From NCBI GenBank assembly GCA_963693285.1, contig OY848919.1, positions 3,229,827 to 3,293,826 on the forward strand: 64,000 nt of DNA. Direction: 5' to 3'. Within the stretch, counting starts at the first letter, position 1. Each line of letters begins with the position of its first letter. The stretch is from Xestospongia muta. Taxonomy: Eukaryota > Porifera > Demospongiae > Haplosclerida > Petrosiidae. Below, one piece after another: positions 36,801 to 48,217 of the stretch. The position numbers were made by a program, and so were the translations under genes. Under the pieces are notes generated by a model. The model was given only the letters and a program-made list of their open reading frames with translations. It did not search any database and was not told where the DNA came from.

Positions 36801-37652
36801 GGTTTTGACATTCTTTCCGATGTTAAATATTGTAAGTCCTGCAGCATTGATGACTGGTTTATGAAAATCTTTGCATATAGAAGAATTGTATAGATCTGTA
36901 ACACACACATATCCGTAGGAGGCTATGTAATCAAAATTGTATGAAAAAATAGAATTTGTAATTATTAACTTATATTGGCTTGTATAGGAGAGTGTTTTGG
37001 GTGATCCTTGATACATTAACAGCACTCCACTACCAACACTGTACCTATTTTTGTGCTTTGCTACCGTTTCAACACCTCGTGAACCAGTTATTTTAATAGA
37101 ATCCAAAGTACCATTAGGTAAGTTAACAGCTACAATAGCAAACCCATAGTACTGGGATATACTCACATCTCTCATAACAAGATAACTGATCTCAGTAAAC
37201 ACCAGTACAGCAGCATGATATTGTGTGAAGTAGACAAGAGAACTGGTAGAGTTGATAATGTCAAGTTGTTCCTTATCAAGAGTAGTAAGGTTAGCACCAC
37301 AACCAATAAATGTCACTCTCTGTAGATTCAGACTACTATTTCCATTGAAAACAAATCCAATAGTTGGATGGATAGTGTTAACATAAGTGGAAGAGATACA
37401 TTGAATTGTAGCCATTGTGTGGTTACCTTGTATAATAAGTGAGTAGTTGGTATTAATGTTACACAAACTCCCATTACCACTAATATTGTAGAGAGTATCC
37501 AGGAGGAGAAGAGTAGTGTCACCAGTGTAATTATAGTGTTGACACAAGTATAACTGGAGGAGATGATCTTGTGAAGTAATATTGATTACCTTATTACATT
37601 TACTAAATATCAGTAGCAAGTGTAAGAGGAGTACCAACATAAGCCACTTCAT
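33813..37652 (-). CDS. Array copy 8 (gamma type): intact beta-helix multi-pass membrane protein
   Basis: Single exon of 1279 codons, ATG 37652, stop 33813. It lies about 14.3 kb from copy 5. The N-terminal two thirds is very close to copy 5 (KHKNRYSVGSGVLLMYQ, SDSLGSIAGAMLVLY). The cysteine neck and membrane domain (SSQCYRIKNFAMFFISIMN, FDTFIPVELYNSTINKS) are instead closest to the dead copy 3. So it is a mosaic within the gamma type. Signal peptide, cysteine neck, about nine helices and the tail SYSEYREPLMSP are all present. Small oddities are Phe for Cys in the signal-peptide region (LLIFSKC) and TEQQARF where the others have TGQQARF. It is probably functional. Confidence 0.85.
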   Translation of the reverse strand: MKWLMLVLLLHLLLIFSKCNKVINITSQDHLLQLYLCQHYNYTGDTTLLLLDTLYNISGNGSLCNINTNYSLIIQGNHTMATIQCISSTYVNTIHPTIGFVFNGNSSLNLQRVTFIGCGANLTTLDKEQLDIINSTSSLVYFTQYHAAVLVFTEISYLVMRDVSISQYYGFAIVAVNLPNGTLDSIKITGSRGVETVAKHKNRYSVGSGVLLMYQGSPKTLSYTSQYKLIITNSIFSYNFDYIASYGYVCVTDLYNSSICKDFHKPVINAAGLTIFNIGKNVKTNIDISHCKFSDSLGSIAGAMLVLYLNSVTHSQIVITNSKFDSNGSDRKCHGSGLVLFFDRLSKSSSIATDETYCPLQLISIQFTFSYRNVLYTNNQLGVVFIAVKNVKEIPMCFKFSHVIFKDNQATISGSCIYAVSFPSTEKNKIFFLLESIKAYKNGILNKNIVLSTFLPASLFKFLYINSIIIKGSSENPSNFSFNFGTVIQAIRSDITLEGHILFNNNTGINGGAIMLIGDSLIHLTQGLRANFTNNKALSSGGAIYDLSSTFDKTHCTFQVNITQHDDIAVLFENNKAAVTGNSVFSPKLYDCLMCSNKIDSKMATKIYNNTFVFISNDTFQLSTTPIKLVNCHSCTTTPYTLNAYPGQTINFSVAAIDAARHHSYSIVNIAAVRKTNYFGFTHINWWFSEREDTQVIRESDNCTVINITIHTNDISTLDTADGVLLLTIPSIVNITVVNINLKSCPPGFELSLQTGSCICSHILSSLNIVGYTPNCSINTITFNRPVESNPWAGISNEESSVFLFSSHCPHGYCNSESIFNVFQYKNNTFALTTKDFSITSSLCLNNREGILCSKCSTVDGVNYSVVFGSTKCRQCSNWWLWTIVLYALAGFLLIYLLYALRLTLATGTINGIIFYVQVANAGLYDVLSSQCYRIKNFAMFFISIMNLNLGFPLCFYNGMTEFWKAGLNLLFPLYLLIIVVVLIILSRFSLRLSNRIAHSSVQVLVTVVHLSFSKLLIALFDTFIPVELYNSTINKSKNIWFYDGSVTYGDANHMKLMIVTSVIVGIFLIPYMLIILTGRLLMRFNKIREYLRPIYEAIHAPYKYNKQYWFTARQLLLIFEYIMYTIYRGSNILLPFSVVLPIYLTFVTVQAHLSPFKNKVINILDLSVMINYGMFLCTNWYLINEGHLCTAAVFDAIFVYIMMFIFSVVVFYHIVLLTEQQARFIGYINAVQRLMKKLTQCLNKNSQMVSHSRQFREDINSSFFDDSYSEYREPLMSP

Positions 37653-39034
37653 GTTGTCAGTGAATATAGTTGATTAAGATATAAAAGTAACTTTGCAACT
37701 AGTCTGTTCTGATTTTTATAAACTTGGACATTGAATATTTTTACACGAACAGTTTTCATCAAGGGAAATGAAACGGTATTATTTTAAAACAATGTAATTG
37801 TGAAAGAACAACAGATAGGTGTCACTTTCAGTCATCTTTCTAGTATTAATTGTAATAATATACTATAATTACATGAAAATATTTTCATCTTATTGTCTGC
37901 TTTTTATTAGACTATGTAGGTTTGGAAGAGATTCACAATGAGTTATATTAAAATTATTAATAAATTTTGAAACAAATATTTTGTTAACAGTTATATTATT
38001 AAACTCTCTCTTACAAGTGATTGAGGTAAAGACCTATGAGAATATTGTGTATTATTATTAAACAAATCCTATTATGTATTTTTAAAATAAAATATAATTT
38101 TATTTAGTAATACAAAGTGAATGACTTATGCATTATTAATTGCTTATTGTCTAATTATATCTCTAAACAATGTGAATATCTCATAAAGAATTTACTAAAT
38201 AATCATAAAATACTACTTTTATATCAAAAATAAAAAATTAGATACTATATTACTTTGTAACAAATATGTTTAGCTGATCTATACAAAGTGATTCTTGTGG
38301 AAAAAACTAATGTATAATGTATAGACAGTGTACGCCTCAGTTAGCGTATACTTCATCAGTCAATTTTGAATACTTTTCAAGAATATAAAATCGATTTAGC
38401 TTGAGACTTGAGTCTATAAAGCTAATTAATGACAATCATAATAGATTATAATTGAGACTTACTCAACTCTCTAAAGTCATTTCTAAGAATGACAAATTTT
38501 TTTAACTGGTGCCTAATACAAGAATTATAATTATTGTTATAATTATAAAATATTTTTAATATACCCTTCTTGAATTGGTAATAACTCAGTCATTATCAGC
38601 ATCAATTCCTTTTTGAATAGCATAGTACACTGTGTCATCTTTCTTGTCAATGACTTGAGATACGTAGTAGAAGAGGACCCTAGGGCTGAAATGATAGTTT
38701 CAGCAATGAGAGCATCAGATGGAGCACACCTTTTTGGGAGGCAACAGCAAAGCTGAAAAACTTTTGTATATATACCACTCCCCTAATAATAAACAATTTA
38801 TCCTAAACATTCCATGCACACACAAGTCAAACTAATAAGTCTACATAATATATTAGTAAGACTATCAATATATCTACCTTTTAAATAATTAATATAGTAA
38901 ATATACAAAAGTTAAAATTAGATTAACATACTGCTCAAATTAAAAGAATAATAAAAAGTATTAATGAAATTAAATGCACACACATATAATATACAATGAA
39001 CAACAACTTTAATATAGAATAAATTTGAGAAGAT
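37653..39034. repeat. Gamma 5' flank and alpha 3' flank, second occurrence
   Basis: Nearly identical to 23360-24750, including the block at 38580-38765 and an ATTAAA on the minus strand at 39008-39013. No gene is seen. Confidence 0.7.
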
Positions 39035-42000
39035 TTATGGACTTATAAGTGGTTCACGATATTCAGAGTAGCTATCATCAAAAAATGACGAGTCAAGATC
39101 TTTTCTAAAATGTCTGTGATGTGATACTGGTTGTGAATTCATAAAACATCGGGTCATTTTCTTTATTGAGTTTAGAACAACATTGATGTAACCTATAAAA
39201 CGAGCTTGTTGTCCAGTAACTAACACTATATGATGGAACACAACTACAGAGAGAGTAAACATCATTATATATACAAATGTGACATCAAATACTCCTGCTG
39301 TACAAAAACAGTCTTCCATAAGAAAATACCAATTTGTATAAAGTAATATACCATAGTTAATCATGACTGACAGATCCAAGACGTTTAATACTTTACTCTT
39401 GAATGGTCTTAGATAAGCTTGAACAGTCACAAACACAAAATAAACTGGAAGAAATATGGAAAATGCAAGGAAGAACCTATTTCCTCGATACATTGCATAC
39501 AATATACATGCAAAAATTAATAAAAGTTGTCTAGCAGTAAACCAATATTGTTTGTTGTATTTATAAGGAGCATGGATAGCTTCATATATTGGTCGAAGAT
39601 ATTCTCTTATCTTGTTAGATTTCATTAGTAGACGACCAGTTAGAATTATTAACATATAAGGCATTAGGAAGATACCAACTATCACTGATGTTACTATCAT
39701 TAACACTAAATGGCTATCTTTTCCATATTTAATATAACCATCATTAAACCAAACCTTTGTAGGTTGTTTTTTTATACTAGAGTACAATTGAACAGGTGTA
39801 AAAATATCACCAATTGTTAATAACAGGTTTGTAAAGGAGAAGTGTACAACAGTAACCAGTACTTGAACTGAGGAGTGAGCTATGCTGTTGGAAATCCTTA
39901 CAGAAAAACGACTGAGGATAATGAGGACAACAACTATTGTCAGGAGATAAAGTGGAAATAGTAAACTGAAGCCAGCTTTTTCTAATGTTGACATCCCATG
40001 GTAAAAACACAATGGAAAGCCTAGATTCAGATTTAATGTTGAGAGAAAGAACAGTGCCACTTTCATACCAAAACGAGTACCCTGAGAACATTGCATATCC
40101 TTAATGGATAAAATATCTAATAATCCAGTGTTAGCCACCTGAGCATAGAATATAATTCCATTGAGTGTACCAATTGTTAATGTAAGTCTGAAAACATACA
40201 ACAAGTAAATGAGGAGAGGACCAGCTACTGCATATAAGACTAGTGTCCACAACCACCAGTTACTACATTGTCTACATTCTGTAGAACCAAACACTACACT
40301 GTAATTAATACCATTAACAGTAGAGCACTTGCTACATAAAATTCCTTCTCTGTTATTAAGACATAATGATGAATTTGTTGATAAATCGTTTGACATAATT
40401 TCAAATGTTCCATCATTTCTGTAATGAAAAACACTGAGATTAAGATCACCGTTGCAGTAGCCATGAGGACATTGTAAAGATAATAGGAAAACAGATGTCT
40501 TGTTATGTTTTACTGAACCAACCCATGAAGTAGTAGATGGTCTGTTAAATGTTCTAGTATTGATACTACAGTCAGGTGTGTAGCCATCAATGCCTAATAA
40601 TTTGGATGATAGTAGATATGAACAGACACAGGATCCTGTTTTATTATCTAATTGAAAACCTGGTGGGCATGATTTTAATTTGATATGAAGAACTGTACTA
40701 TCTCTTAGTTCAGGTACAGTGAATTGTATAGCACCATAACATTTATCCAATGTACTGGTATCATTGGTATGTATTGTTACATTAATGAGAGTACATTCAT
40801 CAGTTTCTTTTATAACTTGTGTATTTTCTCTCTCTGAAAGCCACCAGTTAATGTGTGTAAACCTGGTATGTGTGTTATTTACTGGTGTTATTGTAACAAT
40901 GGAGTAAGTGTGTTTACCTGCAGCATCAACAACAGCCATTGAAATATTAAATGTCTCTCCAGGATAAACTTCATGAGTTAAGTTATATGTGTGATCTTTT
41001 AAGTCACACAAAGTTATATTTACAGGAGTAGTAGAAACATCCTTAATTCCATTTGAGAAAATGTCATTATAAATGTCAATTGCCTTTGAGTAGTTAACCC
41101 ATTCTTCACCAATAAAGCAATTGTACAGGTTTGGGGTATACACTGAATTACCAGTAGTTGTGGCTTTATTGCTTTTGAATAACACTGTTATATTGTCATG
41201 TGAATGATTATAACTAACTTGAAATGAGCAGTATGTTTGGGTGAATATATTCCCAAGAGCATATATAGCTCCTCCACTAGATAGAGCTTTGTTGTTTGTA
41301 AAGTTAGCTCGAAGTCCTTGGGTAAGGTAAATGAGACTATCTCCTATTAACATAATAGCTGCTCCATTAATAGCTGTGTTATTGTGAAAGACTATATGTC
41401 CCTCAAGAGTAATATGAGATCGTATTGCCTCTATAACTGTACCAAAATTATAAGAGAAATTGCTGGGATTTTCTGCTGATCCATTTATTTTAGTGAAGTT
41501 AATATTCAATAATTGGAAGAGACTAGCTTGTGAGAATTTAGTGGCAGATTTTTCACATTTTCCTGGATTGTCTCCTAATACATCACTATTGTACGCTTTT
41601 ACAGACTCCATTATAATTTGTATATGATTTCCAGTTGAAGGATATGAGGCTGCAAGCATGCAAGATCCTGAATTTGAAGCTGTGCTTTTAGTAAATGTGA
41701 CATAAGAAAATTTAAGCAAAATTGGAAGTTTTTTAACATTAATCATAGCTATGTAAACAGCACCTTGTTGTTTCTCAAAGAATATATTATTTACTGAAGA
41801 CTTAAAAGTCACATTAATCACTTCCAATGGATAATGTATTGTGCTTGTAGAATTTAATAGTGTATATTTAATAAAGTTCATCATAAGTACAATAGCACTT
41901 CCATGACATTTTTGAAGATTAGCATTTGAGTGAAACACTGATTCATTGTAAATGACAGTCTGCGAGGGTTTAGTGGTGCTTAGATGTACTACTAGCATTG

Positions 42001-42904
42001 CTCCTGCTGTAGAACCTGCATTGTCTTTAAACATACATCTTGATATAATAACTTGAGCATTAATGTCATTCTGAGTATAGAGTATTGTAAGTCCTGCAGC
42101 ATTGATGACTGGATTCTTATGATTTTTACGTTTAAAAGAATTATAAAAATTTGTCGCACAAGTAAATTTATGATGTATTATGTACTCATAATTGTGTGTA
42201 AAACTGGAGCTTGTAATCAATACCTTATATTGGTTAACAATAGAGGACATCCTAGTTGAATTCTTATACAACAATAACACTCCACAGCCAACACTATTAC
42301 CAAAGTTTTGTATTGTCTTTTCAATACCTTGTGAACCATTCACATAAATTGAATCCAAAGTACCATTGGGTAAGTTAACAGATACAATAGCAAACCCATA
42401 GTACTGGGATATACTCACATCTCTCATAACAAGATGACTGATCTCAGTGAACACCAGTACAGCAGCATGATATTGTGTGAAGTAGACAAGAGAACTGGTT
42501 GAGTTGATAATGTGAAGTTGTTCCTTATCAAGTGTAGTAAGGTTAGCACCACAACCAATAAATTTCACTCTCTGTAGAGTCAGACTACTACTTCCAGTGA
42601 AAGCAAATCCAATAGTTGGATGGGTAGTGTTAATGTGATTGGAAGAATTACATTGAATAGTAGTAGCCATTGAGTGGTTACCTTGTATGGTGAGAGAATA
42701 GTTGGTATTGATATTACACAAACTCACATTACCACTAATATTGTAGAGAGTATCCAGGAGGAGAAGAGTAGTGTCACCAGTGTAATTATAGTGATGACAC
42801 ATGAACTGGAGTAAATGATTTTGTGAAGCAATATTGATTACCTTATTACATTTACTACATATCAGCAGTAAGTGAAAGAGGAGTACCAACATAAGCCACT
42901 TCAT
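39035..42904 (-). CDS. Array copy 9 (alpha type): intact beta-helix multi-pass membrane protein
   Basis: Single exon of 1289 codons, ATG 42904, stop 39035. Overall alpha-like, with the same signal peptide, ectodomain, CPPGFQLDN neck, helices and tail as copy 6. Two patches are unlike copy 6. The first, MATTIQCNSSNH with one extra residue, is otherwise seen only in gamma copy 3. The second, EISHLVMRDV followed by AIVSVNLPNG, is otherwise seen only in its neighbour beta copy 10. The block YVNGSQGIEKTIQNFGNSVG is shared with copy 11. These patches suggest short gene-conversion tracts. No lesions were seen, so a working membrane protein is expected. Confidence 0.85.
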   Translation of the reverse strand: MKWLMLVLLFHLLLICSKCNKVINIASQNHLLQFMCHHYNYTGDTTLLLLDTLYNISGNVSLCNINTNYSLTIQGNHSMATTIQCNSSNHINTTHPTIGFAFTGSSSLTLQRVKFIGCGANLTTLDKEQLHIINSTSSLVYFTQYHAAVLVFTEISHLVMRDVSISQYYGFAIVSVNLPNGTLDSIYVNGSQGIEKTIQNFGNSVGCGVLLLYKNSTRMSSIVNQYKVLITSSSFTHNYEYIIHHKFTCATNFYNSFKRKNHKNPVINAAGLTILYTQNDINAQVIISRCMFKDNAGSTAGAMLVVHLSTTKPSQTVIYNESVFHSNANLQKCHGSAIVLMMNFIKYTLLNSTSTIHYPLEVINVTFKSSVNNIFFEKQQGAVYIAMINVKKLPILLKFSYVTFTKSTASNSGSCMLAASYPSTGNHIQIIMESVKAYNSDVLGDNPGKCEKSATKFSQASLFQLLNINFTKINGSAENPSNFSYNFGTVIEAIRSHITLEGHIVFHNNTAINGAAIMLIGDSLIYLTQGLRANFTNNKALSSGGAIYALGNIFTQTYCSFQVSYNHSHDNITVLFKSNKATTTGNSVYTPNLYNCFIGEEWVNYSKAIDIYNDIFSNGIKDVSTTPVNITLCDLKDHTYNLTHEVYPGETFNISMAVVDAAGKHTYSIVTITPVNNTHTRFTHINWWLSERENTQVIKETDECTLINVTIHTNDTSTLDKCYGAIQFTVPELRDSTVLHIKLKSCPPGFQLDNKTGSCVCSYLLSSKLLGIDGYTPDCSINTRTFNRPSTTSWVGSVKHNKTSVFLLSLQCPHGYCNGDLNLSVFHYRNDGTFEIMSNDLSTNSSLCLNNREGILCSKCSTVNGINYSVVFGSTECRQCSNWWLWTLVLYAVAGPLLIYLLYVFRLTLTIGTLNGIIFYAQVANTGLLDILSIKDMQCSQGTRFGMKVALFFLSTLNLNLGFPLCFYHGMSTLEKAGFSLLFPLYLLTIVVVLIILSRFSVRISNSIAHSSVQVLVTVVHFSFTNLLLTIGDIFTPVQLYSSIKKQPTKVWFNDGYIKYGKDSHLVLMIVTSVIVGIFLMPYMLIILTGRLLMKSNKIREYLRPIYEAIHAPYKYNKQYWFTARQLLLIFACILYAMYRGNRFFLAFSIFLPVYFVFVTVQAYLRPFKSKVLNVLDLSVMINYGILLYTNWYFLMEDCFCTAGVFDVTFVYIMMFTLSVVVFHHIVLVTGQQARFIGYINVVLNSIKKMTRCFMNSQPVSHHRHFRKDLDSSFFDDSYSEYREPLISP

Positions 42905-43766
42905 GTTGTCAGTGATCTACTTGATCCAGGTATCAATGACTACTTCACCAAATTTATAATACCTGATTATTTTTTTTGTTAGACTGTTGATAAATAATGA
43001 TAATTGAAATGTATAAGATTTATTATATTGTTGAGAAAACAGATCTTTATATGAAAGGATTTTGAAAGTATCAACTCTCTTAATTGTAAAGAATTGATTT
43101 GCCAAATAATTTATTGATCTAATAGGACTTGTAATCACAACATTTCCATTGTAAGACAATTATCATGTGTCTTAAATACAATCAAAGATGTCTTTAAAAT
43201 ATTATGTAAACTAACTGATAATTTGTATGATGAGTGAAAATAAAATTTAATTGATACTAGCTTTACAAAAGAAAAGTTTTTAATACAATTAAGTTATATA
43301 GCAAAACTGTATTTACAATTCTCTCTTTTCTAAGGCAATTTCTATATTACTTAAACAATTAATTTTGTATCTGACTATTGGACTTTTTGTGAAGAAAATA
43401 ATTTTTTTATTCATTTTCCTAGTCTAAATATTACAATCTGTGTTATATGCATATTACCATATGTTTTATTACTATAATTATGTTATTCATGTTGAGTGTG
43501 TGCATTATTAAATATAACTTTGTTTCAAGAGGTAATGTTAGTATTCTGTTACACAACAACTACATTGGAGATAGCTCACTGCTTCAAGAGGCAATATTTA
43601 AAATTTTGATCACAATACATATAAACTAAGCATACAAATTAAAATGAAAGTGAAACAAAAGAATATGTAATTTAACGAAAACCAACCTTTGCCTGAGAAA
43701 ATAAATGAAATAACAAAATTTGAAATATTCACATTCACAATATAATGTAATTAATATACAAGTTTG
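42905..43766. repeat. Alpha 5' flank plus beta 3' flank, fourth occurrence, internally shortened
   Basis: The same module as 3609-4650, but about 180 bases are deleted near 43600. It contains the 80-codon leader ORF at 43159-42917. No further gene. Confidence 0.7.
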
Positions 43767-46700
43767 TTATGGACTTATAAGTGGTTCACGATATTCAGAG
43801 TAGCTATCATCAAAAAATGAGGAGTCAAACGTTTCTCTAAAATGTCTACAACGTGACAATGGCTTTGAATTCTTTTTAAGACATTGAATTTTCTTCATTA
43901 TGTTTTGAACAACATTGATACAACCTCTGAAATGGGTTTGTTGTCCAGTAACTAACACAATATGATAGAACAAAACTACCAAAAAAATAAACATCATAAT
44001 ATATACAAATATGGCATCAAACACTGCTGCTGTGCAAAGGTGTCTCTCATCAATAAAATACCAATTAGTACATATAAACATACCATAATTGATCATTACA
44101 GAAAGATCTATAATATTTATTATCTTGTTCTTAAATGGTCTTAGATAAGCTTGAACAGTGACAAACACAAAGTAAACAGGTACAACAATAGAGAAAGGAA
44201 GTAAGAGATTTGTTCCACGAAATATGGTGTAAACAATGTACACAAAAATCAGTAAGAGTTGTCTAGCAGTAAACCAATATTGTTTGTTGTATTTATAAGG
44301 AGCATGGATAGCTTCATATATTGGTCGAAGATATTCTCTTAGCTTGTTAGATTTCATTAGTAGATGACCAGTTAGAATTATTAACATGTAAGGTATTAGA
44401 AAGATACCCACTATCACTGATGTTACTATCATTAACTTCATGTGGTTTGTGTCACCATATGTAACATTGCCATCATTGAACCATACATTAAGTGGTTCAA
44501 TTATATTACTACTGTACAATTGGACTGGAGTGAAAACATCAAAGAGTGCTAGTAATAATTTTGTGAAGGAGAGATGTATAACAGTAACCATTATTTGAAC
44601 TGAGGAGTGAGCTATTCTGCTAGAAAGCCTTAGAGAAAAACGACTGAGGATAATGAGGACAACAACTATTGTCAGGAGATAAAGTGGAAATAGTAAACTG
44701 AATCCAACTTTCCATAACTCTGTCATCCCATTGTAAAAACATAGAGGAAAACCAAGATTCAGATTCAACATTGAAAGAAATAACATTGCCACATTCACAC
44801 CATTATATGTTTCCTGTTAACATTGCTTGTATTTAATAGATAAAATAGTTAATAAACCAGCATTAGACACTTGAGCATAAAATATAATACCATTGAGTGT
44901 ACCAGTTGTTAATGTAAGCCTGAGAGCATATAACAGGTAAATAAGGAAGAGACCAGCTACTGCATAGAGGAGTAGTGTCCATAACCACCAGTTACTACAT
45001 TGTCTACATTCTGTAGAACCAAACACCACACTGTAATCATTTGAACAACTACTACACAAATTCCCATCTCTGTTATTAAAACATAATGATGAAGTCAGTG
45101 AGAAATCTTTAGACATTAATTCAAATATTCCATTGTTTTTGTAATGAAAAACACTGAAGTGAAAGTCAGTGTTACAGAAGCCATGATGACAGTGTAAAGA
45201 TAATAGAAATGCTGATGTATTGTTTATTGAAGCAATCCATGAAGATATTATTGGTCTGTTAAAGGTTCTAGTATTGATACTACAGTTTGGAGTATATCCA
45301 TCAATGTTTAGCAGAACTGGTGAACATTCACAAGATCCTGTTATATTATTTAATTTAAAACCAGGTGGACATAATTTTAGATTAATTGTAACAACAGTTG
45401 TATTTGTTATACTGGGTATTGTAAATAAGAGGTTACCTTGATAAGGCAATAAACTGGAATCATTAGTGTGTATAGTGACATTAATAAGAGTACAATCATC
45501 AGTTTCACTTATGACTTGTGTATTTTCTCTCTCTGAAAACCACCAATTACTGTGAATATAACCAGCATGTGTTTTCTTTACTGCAGTTATAGTAACAATG
45601 GCATAACTGTGGTGTCCTATAGCATCAATGGCAGCCATTGAAAAAGTAATCATCTCTCCAGGATAAGCTTCAAGTGCATATGGTATACTAAAATTATATG
45701 AGTCACATATGATCAGGTTTCTTGGAGTAGTAGATACTTCAAAGGTATCATTTGGCATTAAAGTGAAGATGGTATTATAAATATCTCTAGCCATTGTAGA
45801 GTTAATCCAATGAGAGCTTATATAACAGTCATACAATTTCGATGAAAAAATAGAGTTGCCTGTGACAGTTGCTCTATTGTTTTCAAATAACACTGTTATA
45901 TCATCATACTGTGTAGTGTTAACTTGAAATGTACAATAGGTTTCACTAAATGTGTTTGCAAGAGCATATATAGCTCCTCCACTAGATAGAGCTTTGTTGT
46001 GTGTAAAGTTAGCTTGAAGTCCTTGAGTAAGGTAGATGACACTATCTCCAATTAACGTAACAGCTGCTCCGTTAATACCTGTATTGTTATGAAAGACTAT
46101 ATGCCCCTCTAGAGTAATATCAGATCGAATTGCCTCTATAATTGTACCAGAATTAGAGACAAATATGCTAGGGCTCTGAGTTGATCCTTTAATTGCAATC
46201 TTAACATCAAATAATTGGAAAAGATTTACTGGTGAGAAAGTTGGCATAAGAGAAAGTCTAGGTGAATTAGTGTTGCTCACTACAACAGACTCCATTACAA
46301 AATATACTTTATTTTGATATGGAGGATAAGAAGCAGCAAATACACAAACAGCTGAAGTTGTTGCTTGATTGTTTTTAAAGTGGACATTAAAAAATTTAAA
46401 GTGGAGAGGAAGTTCTTTAGCATTAATTACAGCCATGTACATGAGACCATGTTGTTCTTCACTTACAAAGCTACTCTGATCATATCTAAAAATTACATCA
46501 ATGATTTGTATTGGAGTGAGCCCATTGCTAGCAGTCTCATTCATTGATAACATGGACTGACGATCAAAGAAGAAAATTAACACAATACCACTTCCATGGC
46601 ACTTTTGATGGATACCATTTGAGTCAAATATTGTGTGGTTGTTAACAAGTGTCTGTGAGTTTTTTATTGTGTTCACATTTAATATTAGAATTGCTCCAGC

Positions 46701-47597
46701 TATAGAACCAATATTATCTTTGAAAGTACATTGTGATATAGTAACATAAACTGCAGTGTCATTTTGAGTATAGAGTATTGTAAGTCCTGCAGCATTGATG
46801 ACAGATTTAGGAGATACTTGGTGAATATGTGAATTGTAAAAGTCAGTGGCACATGTGAATCCATGGTTAAATACAAAGTCATTATTGTGTATGAATTTAG
46901 AGGCTACAATATCTACTTTGTATATGTTATTAAGAAAATGCCTCCTAGATAAATGTTTATACAATAACAATACTCCACACCCAACACTATATTCAGGTTT
47001 ATGTAATATGTTTTCAATACCATGAGAACTTACTACATTAATGGAATCCAAAGTACCATTAGGTAAGTTAACAGATACAATAGCAAATCCATAGTACTGG
47101 GATATACTCACATCTCTCATAACAAGATGACTGATCTCAGTGAACACCAGTACAGCAGCATGATATTGTGTGAAGTAGACAAGAGAACTGGTAGAGTTGA
47201 TAATGTCTAGTTGTTCTTTATCAAGAGTAGTAAGGTTAGTACCACAACCAGTAAATGTCACTCTCTGTAGAGTCAGATTACTACTTCCAGTGAAGGCAAA
47301 TCCAATAGTTGGAAGGATAGTGTTAACATAAGTAGAAGAGATACATTGAATAGTAGCCATTGAGTGGTTGCCTTGTATGTTAAGTGAGTAGTTGGTATTA
47401 ATGGTACACAAACTCCCATTACCACTAATATTGTAGACAGTATCCAGGAGGAGAAGAGTAGTGTCACTAGTGTAATTATAGTGATGACACAAGTATAACT
47501 GGAGGAGATGATCTTGTGAAGTAACATTGATGACCTTGTTACATTTACTACATATCAGTAGTAAGTGAAAGAGGAGTACCAACATAAACCACTTCAT
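43767..47597 (-). pseudogene. Array copy 10 (beta type), full length except for one premature TAA
   Basis: ATG at 47597 to stop at 43767 spans 3831 bases, exactly 1277 codons. One TAA at 44817-44819 (codon 927) replaces the Ser of the CSQETYNG motif; the beta copies at 4651 and 29655 have TCA there. The frame is open before and after it. The truncated product would contain the whole ectodomain, the cysteine neck and the first one or two hydrophobic segments, which could in principle be a membrane-anchored decoy. A frame-compatible upstream GTG (MFTDNMKW reading) exists, but the ATG matches all other copies. The 62 bases missing from copy 2 are present here. This is a recent single-base null, a polymorphism or an assembly error. 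Confidence 0.85.
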
Positions 47598-47774
47598 GTT
47601 ATCAGTGAACACAAGATACTTAATCTAGTAACTCAACTTCACCATTTAAACTAGTCAATTGTTTACCAATGGTGTAAAGTTGCTGATAAAGGTGTTGTAA
47701 ATTCCAACGCAAATATACTGTTTACAAAAGTCTGACTAAGCATTATAAAATGAATTGATTGACAATCTATATAT
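47598..47774. repeat. Beta 5' flank, first part, before transposon insertion
   Basis: Matches 8420-8595 upstream of copy 2 almost base for base. It ends with the four-base ATAT that is repeated after the transposon. Confidence 0.8.
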
Positions 47775-47806
47775 GTGACCCGATATGAAAAAAAGTCATT
47801 TTGTGC
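47775..47806. repeat. Left terminal inverted repeat of the transposon
   Basis: An imperfect inverted match of about 30 bases to 49098-49129, with a shared GTGACCC start. Confidence 0.85.
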
Positions 47807-48217
47807 AAACGAACGATTTTGAGTTATTTGACTTTGAGAATAGAGTATTTCTTTCTCTGTATTTTGGCGTTTGTTGCATCAAAATCTGACTCTTGGTTGC
47901 TGAGTTACGTGCATTACAAGGACATCCCCTCAGGGAATGCTAAATCCAAAAAACATTGATTTTTAATTTTCCGTTTACTTCCGTTAACGCAGCTCACGTG
48001 ATCGAGCACATTTTTTTGCTGCGAAAAGTTTGTGTTCTTTAACTTCTTTTTGATGACTTTTGAGATCTTTTTAAAACATTTTCTTGATGTGACAATGTCA
48101 GTAACTTTATTAAAGAAATCCTAAACAAGTTTTTGTGTTTACTAAAAGGTTAGGGAAAAGATATCTTTTACTATACAGTTTGAATATAAATATAGGTGTG
48201 ATAAGAAAAGAAAATAC

